Under the pieces are notes generated by a model. The model was not told the DNA's origin and ran no database searches. It saw only the letters and a list, made by a program, of their open reading frames with translations. Positions 6,900 to 14,364 of a DNA stretch of 64,000 nt are shown piece by piece. The first letter of the stretch is position 1, and each line of letters begins with the position of its first letter. Origin of the DNA: a virus. The translations under genes were made by a program, and so were the position numbers. The stretch spans positions 1 through 64,000 of the IMG/VR virus record IMGVR_UViG_3300042503_001836; one strand, written 5' to 3'.

Positions 6900-7151
6900 T
6901 TAAAGTTCTTTTTTCAGCCATAGATCAAGTTCCTTATTCCAATAATGAAACCTCATCATCAGCTTAGTAGCTTGCATCAAAAAGTATTCTCGCAATCCTT
7001 TAAATGACAGTTCTATACACTCATCAGCAAACATAATAGAACCATCGTTAAACACCAGATACTCCATAATACAACAGCCACTAGAATCGTATTTATAGAT
7101 ATCTATCATACGTTCCTTGAGTTGTTTTACCCTACCATTAACTAAATACAT
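6900..7151 (-). CDS. Hypothetical protein, 83 aa, with solitary CRISPR repeat in its leader
   Basis: MYLVNGRVKQLKERMIDIYKYDSSG; no recognised domain. The first ATG (7151) lies 8 nt after the end of a perfect CRISPR repeat in sense orientation (7160-7196). The frame is also open into the repeat with a TTG, which I do not favour. No Shine-Dalgarno precedes ATG 7151, so processing of the repeat could influence translation. Confidence 0.6.
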   Translation of the reverse strand: MYLVNGRVKQLKERMIDIYKYDSSGCCIMEYLVFNDGSIMFADECIELSFKGLREYFLMQATKLMMRFHYWNKELDLWLKKEL

Positions 7152-7159
7152 CACACAGT

Positions 7160-7196
7160 GTTTCAATCCAACTCCCTATTAAGGGAGTATTTATAC
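7160..7196 (-). repeat. Solitary CRISPR repeat in an mRNA leader
   Basis: Identical over 37 nt to the array 1 repeat (plus strand GTTTCAATCC ... AGTATTTATAC), in crRNA sense relative to the leftward gene at 6900-7151. No second repeat is nearby. Confidence 0.95.
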
Positions 7197-7280
7197 TTTC
7201 AGAACTCTAGGTCGAGTTCCCAGTTAAGCAAGTTTTCAAGCTTACCTGTATACTGTTTTACTTTTGTCATGTCTTTTTGC

Positions 7281-7309
7281 TTGACATTATTCTAAAATAA
7301 TAGTATAGT
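7281..7309 (+). promoter_or_regulatory. Promoter of the DNA polymerase gene
   Basis: TTGACA (7281-7286), 17-nt spacer, TATAGT (7304-7309), about 40 nt before ATG 7352. Confidence 0.7.
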
Positions 7310-7351
7310 TATAAAACAATGTCAAGTAAAATAATAACATAAATTAATAGT

Positions 7352-9673
7352 ATGTCTGTATTATCTGGAACGCAGTTAGACCTATTGTCATGCCTAAACG
7401 TCAGCAACGGCGTTGCTAAAATAGACAACCAAGAACCAATAGCGGATTATATATGGTTTGTCAGTCAGGATGCAGACATCACACCTGAACTATATGATTA
7501 CTGTGAAAAATTATTTACCAGCAACTTACTTGTATTAGATTTAGAAACCTACGGAGCAGAAATGCCTGAAAATGGGGAGTATAAAAGAAAACAAACTAAC
7601 GCCCAGTCATATAAGAAAGGCAAAACATCAGGATTACAGGAATTAGCATTATCTCCTATTTATGGAGATATTAGATTACTCCAGTTAGCATCATTAAGTA
7701 GTGATAAAGTTTTAGTTGTGGACTTCAAAACCAAATGGGATAGACCACAGCTATCTATAAAATATAAGGAATTTATTGATTATTTAATTGAGAAAATGAG
7801 AGAGTTTACCAAGCGTAAAGGTGTATTCATTGGGCATAATATAGGATTTGATCTAGGTTTTCTAAGGGCTAAATATGGTATTAAAACATGGAAAGCTTAT
7901 GACACTATGATTATGTCTCAACTACTATCAGCAGGTATCCTTACGCATAGGCATGGGTTAAAAGATTGTTGTTATCGTTACTTGGGTATAGATGTAGACA
8001 AGACAGAGCAACTAGCAGATAATAGTTTGCCATTAAGGAACGCACAGATCAATTATGCAGCGTCTGATATCGTTAATACAGGTGAGTTGTTTGTCAGATT
8101 AAGACAGGAAATTAAACTAGCTGAACTAGAAGAAGTAACAGAGATTGAGGCAAAGTTTACCCCGGCATTAGTAGAGATTAATTATTGGGGGATGCCTGTG
8201 GATTTAGGTGAGCTAAATAGACAAATTAATTGGTATAACAGAAAACTAATGGAACTTGATCAAGAGTTCCAACAAATCCATCCTGGTTTAAATATCCGAT
8301 CTAGTCAGCAAATAGCGGGTATTATTGCGCTTTTAAATAAAAGGGATGCTGAACAGGATGATGAGATTGGGGAACAAGTAGATAGCATTGAGACAGATGT
8401 ATTTAATGCTATTCAAACTGTTAAAGCTAAAGGTAGTAGTAAATCCGATTTAGCACTACTCAATGATCACCGTGTAGTGCAGCTAGTTGTAGACTTTAGA
8501 ACAGTTTCAATCTATCTCAACTACTGCCAACAAGTGAAGCAAGAAATAGTCTGGATTGAGGGAGTACCGCGTGTAAGTGGAAGTATTAGACAGCTAACCC
8601 GTAAAGGTCAAGGAAGGACTTGTTCAGGGAATAAAAACGCACCTGTTAAGTGTCAAGGTGTTAATATCCAGAACCCTCCGTCTTTAAAGAGTATTAATGT
8701 GAGATTGAAAGCTTGCGGATGTCCTAAAGTTAGGGATATTTTTAGGGCAAAGCAAATAGAACTAATCCCAAAGACAGAACTGAGGCTCATAGCTCAACAT
8801 GAATCACACGCTTTAGTTTGGTTGATGGATTTTAGGATTGTAGATGTTGACTTACCTGCTGCACATTTAGCTATCGCAACTTACATGAGTGGTGAACAAG
8901 ATGTAGAAAAGGGTGTAGATCGCCATGCTATTACAATGAAATGTGTTTTTGACTCCGTAGATAGTTATAAGGAGCATAGACACCTATCAATTAAGGACAT
9001 CACAGCCATTAATAAGAAGGATGATCATAACTTATTTAAAAAGTTTACAAAGATTAGGTCTATGTGTAAGAACGTCGTCTATTCTGGGCTTAACTTTGGG
9101 TCTGCTCCTACACTGCAAACAACTATAAAAACTAATAGTAATGAAGAGGTAGCTTTGCCTATTTGCGAAGCAATGACAGAAGCTTTTCCTGTTATTCTGC
9201 CTAAAATAGCAGAACTTAGGGAAATCCTGTGGAAGAAGGCAAACGATAATAAAATTTGTATTGACGGTCATTGGTATGGTACTTTTCAAGATGACTATGG
9301 AACGTATTCTACACCGGGTTATAGACGACGTATTTATTCGTTCTGCAAGACAAACAAAGCAGATCAACACTATGTCCCTAAAGGAGATATTGCAAATTGC
9401 TGGCTTGCAAGTGAATCAAGTAGCGTCAAAGTGGGTATAGCTACTATATATCAGCAAGGAGTATTTACTGAAAAGTTTGATTTAAGATTATCTTCTATTT
9501 GTCATGATGAGGTTGTTTTATTTTGTCGAAAATACCAGGATATTGAAGTAGCAGCTTTAACTCAAGATTCAATGAGACAAGGTTTAGAACACTTTACGGG
9601 TAATGGTAAAATACCATATCCTGATATGATGAAAAATCCTAGAAAATTAATTAGTGCTAGTTGGGAACATTAA
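7352..9673 (+). CDS. polA: DNA polymerase I-like protein (family A) with 3'-5' exonuclease
   Basis: 773 aa. A 3'-5' exonuclease of DnaQ type is N-terminal (LVLDLETYGAE, Dx E motif about 65-75; GHNIGFDLGFL; ASDIVNTGELF). The palm follows, with motif A reduced to DVDLPAAHLAIATY (the Asp kept, the usual SQIE replaced by LPAAH), motif B RSMCKNVVYSGLNFG and motif C HDEVV. There is no 5'-3' exonuclease domain. Likely the phage replicative polymerase. No Shine-Dalgarno is visible before ATG 7352. Confidence 0.92.
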   Translation: MSVLSGTQLDLLSCLNVSNGVAKIDNQEPIADYIWFVSQDADITPELYDYCEKLFTSNLLVLDLETYGAEMPENGEYKRKQTNAQSYKKGKTSGLQELALSPIYGDIRLLQLASLSSDKVLVVDFKTKWDRPQLSIKYKEFIDYLIEKMREFTKRKGVFIGHNIGFDLGFLRAKYGIKTWKAYDTMIMSQLLSAGILTHRHGLKDCCYRYLGIDVDKTEQLADNSLPLRNAQINYAASDIVNTGELFVRLRQEIKLAELEEVTEIEAKFTPALVEINYWGMPVDLGELNRQINWYNRKLMELDQEFQQIHPGLNIRSSQQIAGIIALLNKRDAEQDDEIGEQVDSIETDVFNAIQTVKAKGSSKSDLALLNDHRVVQLVVDFRTVSIYLNYCQQVKQEIVWIEGVPRVSGSIRQLTRKGQGRTCSGNKNAPVKCQGVNIQNPPSLKSINVRLKACGCPKVRDIFRAKQIELIPKTELRLIAQHESHALVWLMDFRIVDVDLPAAHLAIATYMSGEQDVEKGVDRHAITMKCVFDSVDSYKEHRHLSIKDITAINKKDDHNLFKKFTKIRSMCKNVVYSGLNFGSAPTLQTTIKTNSNEEVALPICEAMTEAFPVILPKIAELREILWKKANDNKICIDGHWYGTFQDDYGTYSTPGYRRRIYSFCKTNKADQHYVPKGDIANCWLASESSSVKVGIATIYQQGVFTEKFDLRLSSICHDEVVLFCRKYQDIEVAALTQDSMRQGLEHFTGNGKIPYPDMMKNPRKLISASWEH

Positions 9674-9682
9674 ACAAAAAAT

Positions 9683-9720
9683 AACCCGCTACCTGTAGAG
9701 TTTTGGTAGTGGGTTTTTTT
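9683..9720. terminator. Bidirectional terminator
   Basis: AACCCGCTACC ... GGTAGTGGGTT with T-run on the plus strand and A-run on the other side, between the convergent polymerase and DHH genes. Confidence 0.85.
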
Positions 9721-9745
9721 CTGGGTAAGCTATATTATTTAATGA

Positions 9746-10900
9746 TTATACCACTGCTTTTTCTTTTATCCAAGGTAACATTTTTAATTTTGCACCAGCA
9801 GCATTTTCATGTCCGCCACCGTCTAAACTACGTGCTAATTTGCTAACATCGAAATTGTCGTATTTTTGTCGAGATCGAAAGCTTAATTTATACTCATTTC
9901 CTAAATTAATGTAAGTACAAACAAAAGGTGATTCTGGATTTTCAGTATATAGAATTTCCATCACTTCGTTATAGTAAAAAGCATCATGAGAATCTAACGG
10001 AGCGGCTAAAAACCTATATCCCCAAGCATTAACCCAATGTGCATTATTAGCTAATAACTGTGATCGTTCTCTCTTAGGTGCTAACAACATTTGACCTAAA
10101 GTTTCAAAATGGTACATCAAATCTTTTTGAGAAAAACTAGATAATCTTGTCATTTCACTAATAATTTGATTCCTAGTTAGTCCATGCCGAATATGCCCAA
10201 AAGCTTCGTTTATTTCCTTAGATTTAGGTTGTAACCACTGCCATAAATCTCTATCCTGGACATATAATAAAAACGCTGGCACGGGTTCATCAGGAAAGAA
10301 ATATTCCCAAGTTAAAACTGCACCACATTTATAAATATCAAAGTTTAGATCACCATCTGAGAAGTATTTAAACAGTTGGTTAACACTGGTCACACTGCAA
10401 AACCTTTCAAGATAGTTATCAATATCCCGATTATTTAAAATATCAGTCCAGATATTTGTTAACTTAGCAAATGCTATAAAGTCTCTTAATATATGTACAT
10501 CCGTAGCAACTATTAACGATTCTTGATAGGATTCTAAGTAAGCTACTAACAAATGTTTAAGCGTGACTATAGTATGTTCATGTACTTTATCAACCAAAGT
10601 TTTATGATGATCAATCAGGATGATTTGGCAACCGCGATTACGCCACTGGTTTAGGACTTCTAACTCAAAACTAAAATCAACAATAATCAGTAAGTCACCA
10701 TCATTCACTATTGGTAAATCTGACTGATAGGTACAGCCAACTAGATCCGCAGTAGGGTATTTTCTTAAAGCTACCCAAGCGGCTGCGATACCATCTGGAC
10801 AATCTAACCCAGCGCGGACTCTCTTACCATCTCTATAAACATCAGGTTTGATTTGATGATAAAGAATTTTAATTTTACTATCTATTTTACGCCGTGTCAT
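9746..10900 (-). CDS. DHH-family phosphoesterase
   Basis: 384 aa. DHH superfamily: GLDCPDGIAAAW (about 25-36), LLIIVDFSFE, the signature LIDHHKT (about 100-106) and the C-terminal DHHA1 motif GGGHENAAG (about 362-370). NrnA/RecJ-like enzymes degrade short oligonucleotides or pApA/c-di-AMP. Here it may recycle nanoRNA during infection or remove a cyclic dinucleotide signal; the sequence cannot decide. It is divergent from the methylase at 10960 across a palindromic promoter region. Confidence 0.85.
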   Translation of the reverse strand: MTRRKIDSKIKILYHQIKPDVYRDGKRVRAGLDCPDGIAAAWVALRKYPTADLVGCTYQSDLPIVNDGDLLIIVDFSFELEVLNQWRNRGCQIILIDHHKTLVDKVHEHTIVTLKHLLVAYLESYQESLIVATDVHILRDFIAFAKLTNIWTDILNNRDIDNYLERFCSVTSVNQLFKYFSDGDLNFDIYKCGAVLTWEYFFPDEPVPAFLLYVQDRDLWQWLQPKSKEINEAFGHIRHGLTRNQIISEMTRLSSFSQKDLMYHFETLGQMLLAPKRERSQLLANNAHWVNAWGYRFLAAPLDSHDAFYYNEVMEILYTENPESPFVCTYINLGNEYKLSFRSRQKYDNFDVSKLARSLDGGGHENAAGAKLKMLPWIKEKAVV

Positions 10901-10923
10901 TGTTTTGTTTCATAAGTGTGTTA

Positions 10924-10936
10924 TACTATTATAGTA
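10924..10936. promoter_or_regulatory. Palindrome in a divergent promoter region
   Basis: TACTATTATAGTA lies between the DHH gene (leftward) and the methylase gene (rightward) and overlaps -10-like TATACT/TATAGT sequences on both strands. Confidence 0.4.
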
Positions 10937-10959
10937 AAATAAGTGTAATAGCAAATAAT

Positions 10960-11697
10960 ATGGATAAGATTGCTGTCCTCAATAAATGCACAGTAGAAGG
11001 TAATGTTGTCAAGTTGCCTGACATACAGTTAGAGCGTGACACATATTTAGAAGTCAAAAAATCCTTAGAACTTATTGGTGGTAAGTGGAAAGGTGGCAAG
11101 GTCTATGGTTTTGTGTTTCAACAAGATCCCACAGAACTATTAGAAGCAATAGCATCTGGTGATAGAAGAAACTTAAAAAAAGAGTTTCAATTCTTTGCTA
11201 CTCCATCTCCAATAGCAGATGAATTAGTAGTTTTAGCAGACATTCAGGAGCAACATTCAATATTAGAACCTAGCGCGGGTCAAGGCGCGATAATACAAGC
11301 AATCAGCCGATTTAATAGTAATATAACAAAAGTTGATTGCTTTGAATTAATGGATTTAAACAGACAAATACTGTCAAAAATACCAAAAGCTAATATATTA
11401 GGTGATGACTTTTTATTAGCTGATATTCAACAACAATATGATCGAATCATAGCTAACCCACCGTTTACTAAAAATCAGGATATTATTCACATAAGAAAAA
11501 TGTATGACTACTTAAAACCTGGTGGTAGGTTAGTTACTGTTTCCTCAAAACATTGGAGTTTTGCTGATGATAGTAAACCAAAAGAGTTCCGATCTTGGTT
11601 AGAGTCCTTAGATCATCAAGTAATCACCAATGAGCCTGGAGTTTTTAAAGAAAGCGGCACAAGTATTCCAACGCTAACTATCATTATTAATAAGTAA
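10960..11697 (+). CDS. DNA N6-adenine methyltransferase (NPPF)
   Basis: 245 aa. The SAM-binding motif ILEPSAGQGAI (about 105-115) and catalytic NPPF (IANPPFTKNQD) identify a class I adenine methyltransferase. The N-terminal 80 residues (KLPDIQLERDTYLEVKKSL ... GGKWKGGKVYGF) form an extra region. ATG 10960 (MDKIAVLNK) is preferred; the frame is open further upstream into the divergent promoter. Role: protection of phage DNA or modification of host DNA. No cognate nuclease is adjacent. Confidence 0.85.
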   Translation: MDKIAVLNKCTVEGNVVKLPDIQLERDTYLEVKKSLELIGGKWKGGKVYGFVFQQDPTELLEAIASGDRRNLKKEFQFFATPSPIADELVVLADIQEQHSILEPSAGQGAIIQAISRFNSNITKVDCFELMDLNRQILSKIPKANILGDDFLLADIQQQYDRIIANPPFTKNQDIIHIRKMYDYLKPGGRLVTVSSKHWSFADDSKPKEFRSWLESLDHQVITNEPGVFKESGTSIPTLTIIINK

Positions 11698-11742
11698 GAA
11701 TAAATAGGGGATTAATTATTAATCTATTAGTCTCCTATAAAA

Positions 11743-12102
11743 CTAGCTGACTCTAATAAACCTTGGGTAATCACTACCATCAATTATTCCTAAAAACTCA
11801 TCTAATGGTCGCGCCCACATTTGTGGATAGTCAGGATCTACTCGCTGGTAAATTACATAATCACCTTCTAAGCAATCATCAGTATATACCTCATGCTCAT
11901 AGACTAAAGCAGTCTTATTGTTTTCGTAGGCTATGAGACATTCATAACCTGTTTCATGATGTTTAATACCGTCGGTTGTTATATCAAAATCATCTGAATT
12001 TGTTCCTGAAATTGTCCGTCCAGTGACAAATAATATTTTGTAATTATTACCTTTGAAGTGTTGCCATATCTGTCCGGGTTGTGGGGTTCTTTCTAGTTGC
12101 AT
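11743..12102 (-). CDS. DUF1653-like protein
   Basis: 119 aa. PGQIWQHFKGNNYKIL at the N-terminus, HHETGYECLIAYEN in the middle and QMWARPLDEFLG near the end follow the DUF1653 pattern (H-KG-Y, E--Y, W-RPL--F). Molecular function unknown. Its leader holds a decayed CRISPR repeat (12195-12229) and a 9-bp hairpin (about 12130-12157), downstream of the tRNA-like elements. Confidence 0.7.
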   Translation of the reverse strand: MQLERTPQPGQIWQHFKGNNYKILFVTGRTISGTNSDDFDITTDGIKHHETGYECLIAYENNKTALVYEHEVYTDDCLEGDYVIYQRVDPDYPQMWARPLDEFLGIIDGSDYPRFIRVS

Positions 12103-12194
12103 AATATAGCCCTTGAAATTGTGAAACCCTAGAGATATATCCTTTCTCCAGGGTCGTGTACTTATTTACCAAAGGTAATTTCAGCGCGTTATTT

Positions 12195-12229
12195 GTTAAA
12201 TCTAACTCTTTTAAAAAAGAGTATTTATT
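12195..12229 (-). repeat. Decayed CRISPR repeat in an mRNA leader
   Basis: On the minus strand AATAAATACTC ... AAAGAGTTAGATTTAAC keeps the layout of the local repeat (ATAAATACTCCC ... GGGAGTTGGATTGAAAC) with AT-ward changes. Sense orientation relative to the 11743-12102 gene. Confidence 0.5.
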
Positions 12230-12259
12230 TTTGTGAACTAACTTTTTGATTTCCGGTTG

Positions 12260-12360
12260 CCACTATTCATGCTTAGACCAGGCGATTTACCACTTATCCA
12301 CTTTGGCATAAAAGCCAAAGACGGGATTTGAACCCGTGTCTCCAAATGTCTTGATAGTGG
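12260..12360 (-). ncRNA. Permuted tRNA-like structure B
   Basis: On the minus strand a perfect T arm (ACGGG-TTCAAAT-CCCGT, 12321-12337) comes first. Acceptor 3' strand CTTTGGC, a 6-nt loop and acceptor 5' strand GCCAAAG follow (12301-12320), then a D arm with canonical U8, A14, G15, G18G19 and A21. The 3' half thus precedes the 5' half. Flanks CCACTAT (12354-12360) and ATAGTGG (12260-12266 complement) pair and close the structure. A weak anticodon stem (CCTGG/TTTGG) can form across the halves; no anticodon can be assigned. Confidence 0.6.
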
Positions 12361-12380
12361 ACGTTGACGTTAGCCGCGCT

Positions 12381-12523
12381 GTTTTAACTTGAGTCTGTAA
12401 AATAGTTTAAATATTAAACTAAATCTAAAAAGCGTCTCTACCAGTTGGACTACCTGCGGGTAAGTCCGCAGGGTGGGATTTGAACCACACACTTTACTTT
12501 TGTTTTTAGACTCAACTTAAAAC
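12381..12523 (-). ncRNA. Permuted tRNA-like structure A
   Basis: Same permuted order as structure B. A T arm with TTCAAAT (12478-12484) comes first, then acceptor strands CCTGCGG/CCGCAGG joined by a 6-nt loop (12453-12472), a D arm with AACTGGTAGA, and CTTTT able to pair with AAAAG upstream of the T arm. Leader 12508-12523 and trailer 12381-12396 pair at 15 of 16 positions. The T stem is imperfect (4 bp with an 8-nt loop). It starts directly after the stop codon of the 12525 gene, so it is probably cut out of that mRNA 3' end. Confidence 0.55.
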
Positions 12524-12524
12524 A

Positions 12525-13256
12525 TTATACATCAAAAAGATAAGAAAAAACAGGTGTTGCTACATCTTTTTTCACAACTTCTATAGAGTTAGCTGTTTCC
12601 CTAGCAAACACAACTGCACGAGATAACAGATCAACTCGCTTGACTAATTCGTTTTGATGTGATCTTGTAATCGCCCCGGTAAATTTAACAGTTTTCCATT
12701 TACCTTCAGGAATATCTTCGGATACTTCTTTAACCTGTGCAGGGTGTTCCTTAGTAGCGTCATACAAAACAACAGGCTTAACTACTCGCTTTGTTTTAGT
12801 AGTGTACTTTGGTTCTGTGGAATAGCAGTCTAACTGACTGTTTTTAATCCATTCCTCAGAAATATCCTGTATGGGTAAAGACAATACAAATGTTTTAATA
12901 TCTGTAAGCTGTTTTTCAAGAAACAAGAGATAAGACACAGGAACAGCAGATAGAATGACACTATCACCAACAACGACATCAGCAATAGCTTGAGTATTCC
13001 CCCAATCCTGAGTAGCCGCGACATTAAACAATTCAGTTAACGCTTCTGAGAATTGTTTGATTAGATCCTCAGATTTAAGTTGTAAGTTGTTTTGCTCTGA
13101 TGGGTAGACAAAACCATCTTCCTGAGCAGGTTCATAAGTGCGAGAAATACCGGAAAATAGATCGGATTTTTGAGCTAATTGATAGATTTTAGTGGTGGCT
13201 TTCTTGGCATCAGCCTTCACGCTGTTAAGGATAGCAATTGCTTGATTAAGTTTCAT
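12525..13256 (-). CDS. Conserved phage protein (DUF7873-like)
   Basis: 243 aa. The pattern MKLNQAIAIL ... SDLFSGISRTYEP ... YLLFLEKQLTDIKTFV ... HPAQVK ... FARETANSIEV is one I know from many actinobacterial and other phages; function unknown. The protein is mainly helical and soluble. Its leader contains TTGGATTGAAAC (about 13309-13320), a remnant of the CRISPR repeat in sense orientation. The two permuted tRNA-like structures form its 3' untranslated region. Confidence 0.75.
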   Translation of the reverse strand: MKLNQAIAILNSVKADAKKATTKIYQLAQKSDLFSGISRTYEPAQEDGFVYPSEQNNLQLKSEDLIKQFSEALTELFNVAATQDWGNTQAIADVVVGDSVILSAVPVSYLLFLEKQLTDIKTFVLSLPIQDISEEWIKNSQLDCYSTEPKYTTKTKRVVKPVVLYDATKEHPAQVKEVSEDIPEGKWKTVKFTGAITRSHQNELVKRVDLLSRAVVFARETANSIEVVKKDVATPVFSYLFDV

Positions 13257-13354
13257 AATTCAATGGAGTCTGTTGTTTCAATAGTATATCTTGTTTTGTG
13301 TAAAGTTGTTTCAATCCAAACGTAAAATAGCATTAATAAAAATATAAATACTTA

Positions 13355-13552
13355 TTAATGTAATAAATACTCTTTCAGAATATTACAGCTTGTTTGGATG
13401 CCATAATATTTATCCCAAGAAATATCAGCATGAGTTCCTGTATCAATCCAGACCTTGATACAAAAAGATGATATAAACTCATGACTCCATCCATCATGAG
13501 TTAGGCTGTTAGATATAGAACTAAAGCGTTTTGATAGTTGAGTTTGATTCAT
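13355..13552 (-). CDS. Hypothetical protein, 65 aa
   Basis: MNQTQLSKRFSSISNSL; mixed composition with no recognised domain. It overlaps the end of the 13521-13784 gene by 32 nt, so the two are co-translated. Similarly arranged small HTH proteins accompany the 534-aa protein at 53.7 kb, but no clear homology is visible. Confidence 0.5.
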   Translation of the reverse strand: MNQTQLSKRFSSISNSLTHDGWSHEFISSFCIKVWIDTGTHADISWDKYYGIQTSCNILKEYLLH

Positions 13553-13784
13553 GTTGTGAGTTAAGATCCGATTTTAGTTTTACGTAGTCATTAAAGGGCT
13601 TGGTGAGCGAAGAATCCTTTAATAACAAGGCTTTGAAGTCTCTACTAGCGTGAGCGTTGGAGAGCGAAACTAAAGTAGCAATTTGCGGTACACCTACGTA
13701 GTAGTTACCTTGCTCATCCATTAAACCATCAATAACAAAGAAACCGAATGGGACTTTTTCTGTCTTAGCTGCTAAAATAGTCAT
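13521..13784 (-). CDS. Small HTH/antirepressor-like protein, 87 aa
   Basis: PFGFFVIDGLMDEQGNYYVGVPQIATLVSLSNAHASRDFKALL looks like the N-terminal recognition part of phage antirepressor or cyanobacterial HTH proteins. The same arrangement (PYQFFKDDQYFIALDGG, then IAKLSGVHQTTV) opens the 534-aa protein at 53697. It may be a short regulator. The 13785-13964 leader is structured. ATG 13784 with TAGG upstream. Confidence 0.5.
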   Translation of the reverse strand: MTILAAKTEKVPFGFFVIDGLMDEQGNYYVGVPQIATLVSLSNAHASRDFKALLLKDSSLTKPFNDYVKLKSDLNSQHESNSTIKTL

Positions 13785-13816
13785 AGTTGCCTACTTTGCT
13801 TAAATGGATTAGGTGA

Positions 13817-13871
13817 CTCCCATCTGATAAAACATTTGAGGCGTGCTACCGTCTCATCTGTTTGATGGGTG
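13817..13871 (-). promoter_or_regulatory. Structured mRNA leader
   Basis: On the minus strand CCCATC ... GATGGG (13864-13869 with 13819-13824) encloses an inner hairpin (GAGACG-GTAGCA-CGCCTC), between an AT-rich promoter-like stretch and the 13521-13784 gene. It could be a cis-acting regulatory RNA; it matches no riboswitch I know. Confidence 0.35.
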
Positions 13872-13964
13872 AATATGATTTGATTATTGTAGCATTAAAA
13901 TATAAAATATGTGAGATGTTATAGAGTGTATAGCAATACAATAAACATTGATCAACAGAACACA

Positions 13965-14240
13965 ATGAAACAACGAGTAAAACAAATGGAAGATCACCAC
14001 GACACAGGCTTTATAGTTTTGTCCGCAGTTAGGTACGCTATGGGTAGACGTAGTTATGCTGTTGGATTGATTATTGATTGGGTACAACATTTTTGGGATA
14101 AACTTACGCCTAATGATAAGGAATGTATTGCTAGAGATGTTAAAAGATTTGTGGAAAGTGATTACTCAAAAGGCGATGATTGTGATCAACGTGATTGGGA
14201 GAATTTTAATATTTGGATTGCAAGTAAAATAAATACTTGA
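13965..14240 (+). CDS. Conserved phage hypothetical protein, 91 aa
   Basis: MKQRVKQMEDHHDT followed by AVRYAMGRRSYAVGLIIDWVQHFW and RDVKRFVE. The MGRR-YAVG--IDWV pattern is familiar from small proteins of many dsDNA phages, but its role is unknown. Largely helical, possibly DNA-binding. No Shine-Dalgarno is seen before ATG 13965. It is isolated between divergent leftward genes and the CRISPR island. Confidence 0.6.
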   Translation: MKQRVKQMEDHHDTGFIVLSAVRYAMGRRSYAVGLIIDWVQHFWDKLTPNDKECIARDVKRFVESDYSKGDDCDQRDWENFNIWIASKINT

Positions 14241-14265
14241 CATAGATAAAACAATTTGATATATC
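14237..14265 (+). promoter_or_regulatory. Promoter reading antisense towards array 1
   Basis: TTGACA (14237-14242), 17-nt spacer ending AATTTGA, TATATC (14260-14265). A hairpin (AATCCCTAAT ... ATTAGGGATT, about 14281-14304) follows. Beyond it transcription would enter array 1 from the distal end, opposite to pre-crRNA. Confidence 0.45.
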
Positions 14266-14364
14266 TAATCTAGATGAAATAATCCCTAATCTATATTAGG
14301 GATTGAAAGACATTAAAGGTTAAAACAATGCGTAAAACCAAACAAAACAGCACTAACATTGTGT

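Noticed and set aside
9032-9370. 112-aa minus-strand ORF inside the DNA polymerase gene
   Set aside because: Shadow frame of a clear polymerase coding sequence, cysteine-rich by chance and with no start context.
12260-12523. Ordinary tRNA genes in normal order
   Set aside because: The 5' acceptor strand of one element cannot pair with the 3' acceptor strand of the other; pairing exists only within each permuted unit, and no intact anticodon arm of standard form is found.
12260-12523. tmRNA
   Set aside because: There is no tag-peptide reading frame, no pseudoknot-rich region and no conserved tmRNA 5' sequence; only the permuted acceptor/T/D arrangement is shared with permuted tmRNA.
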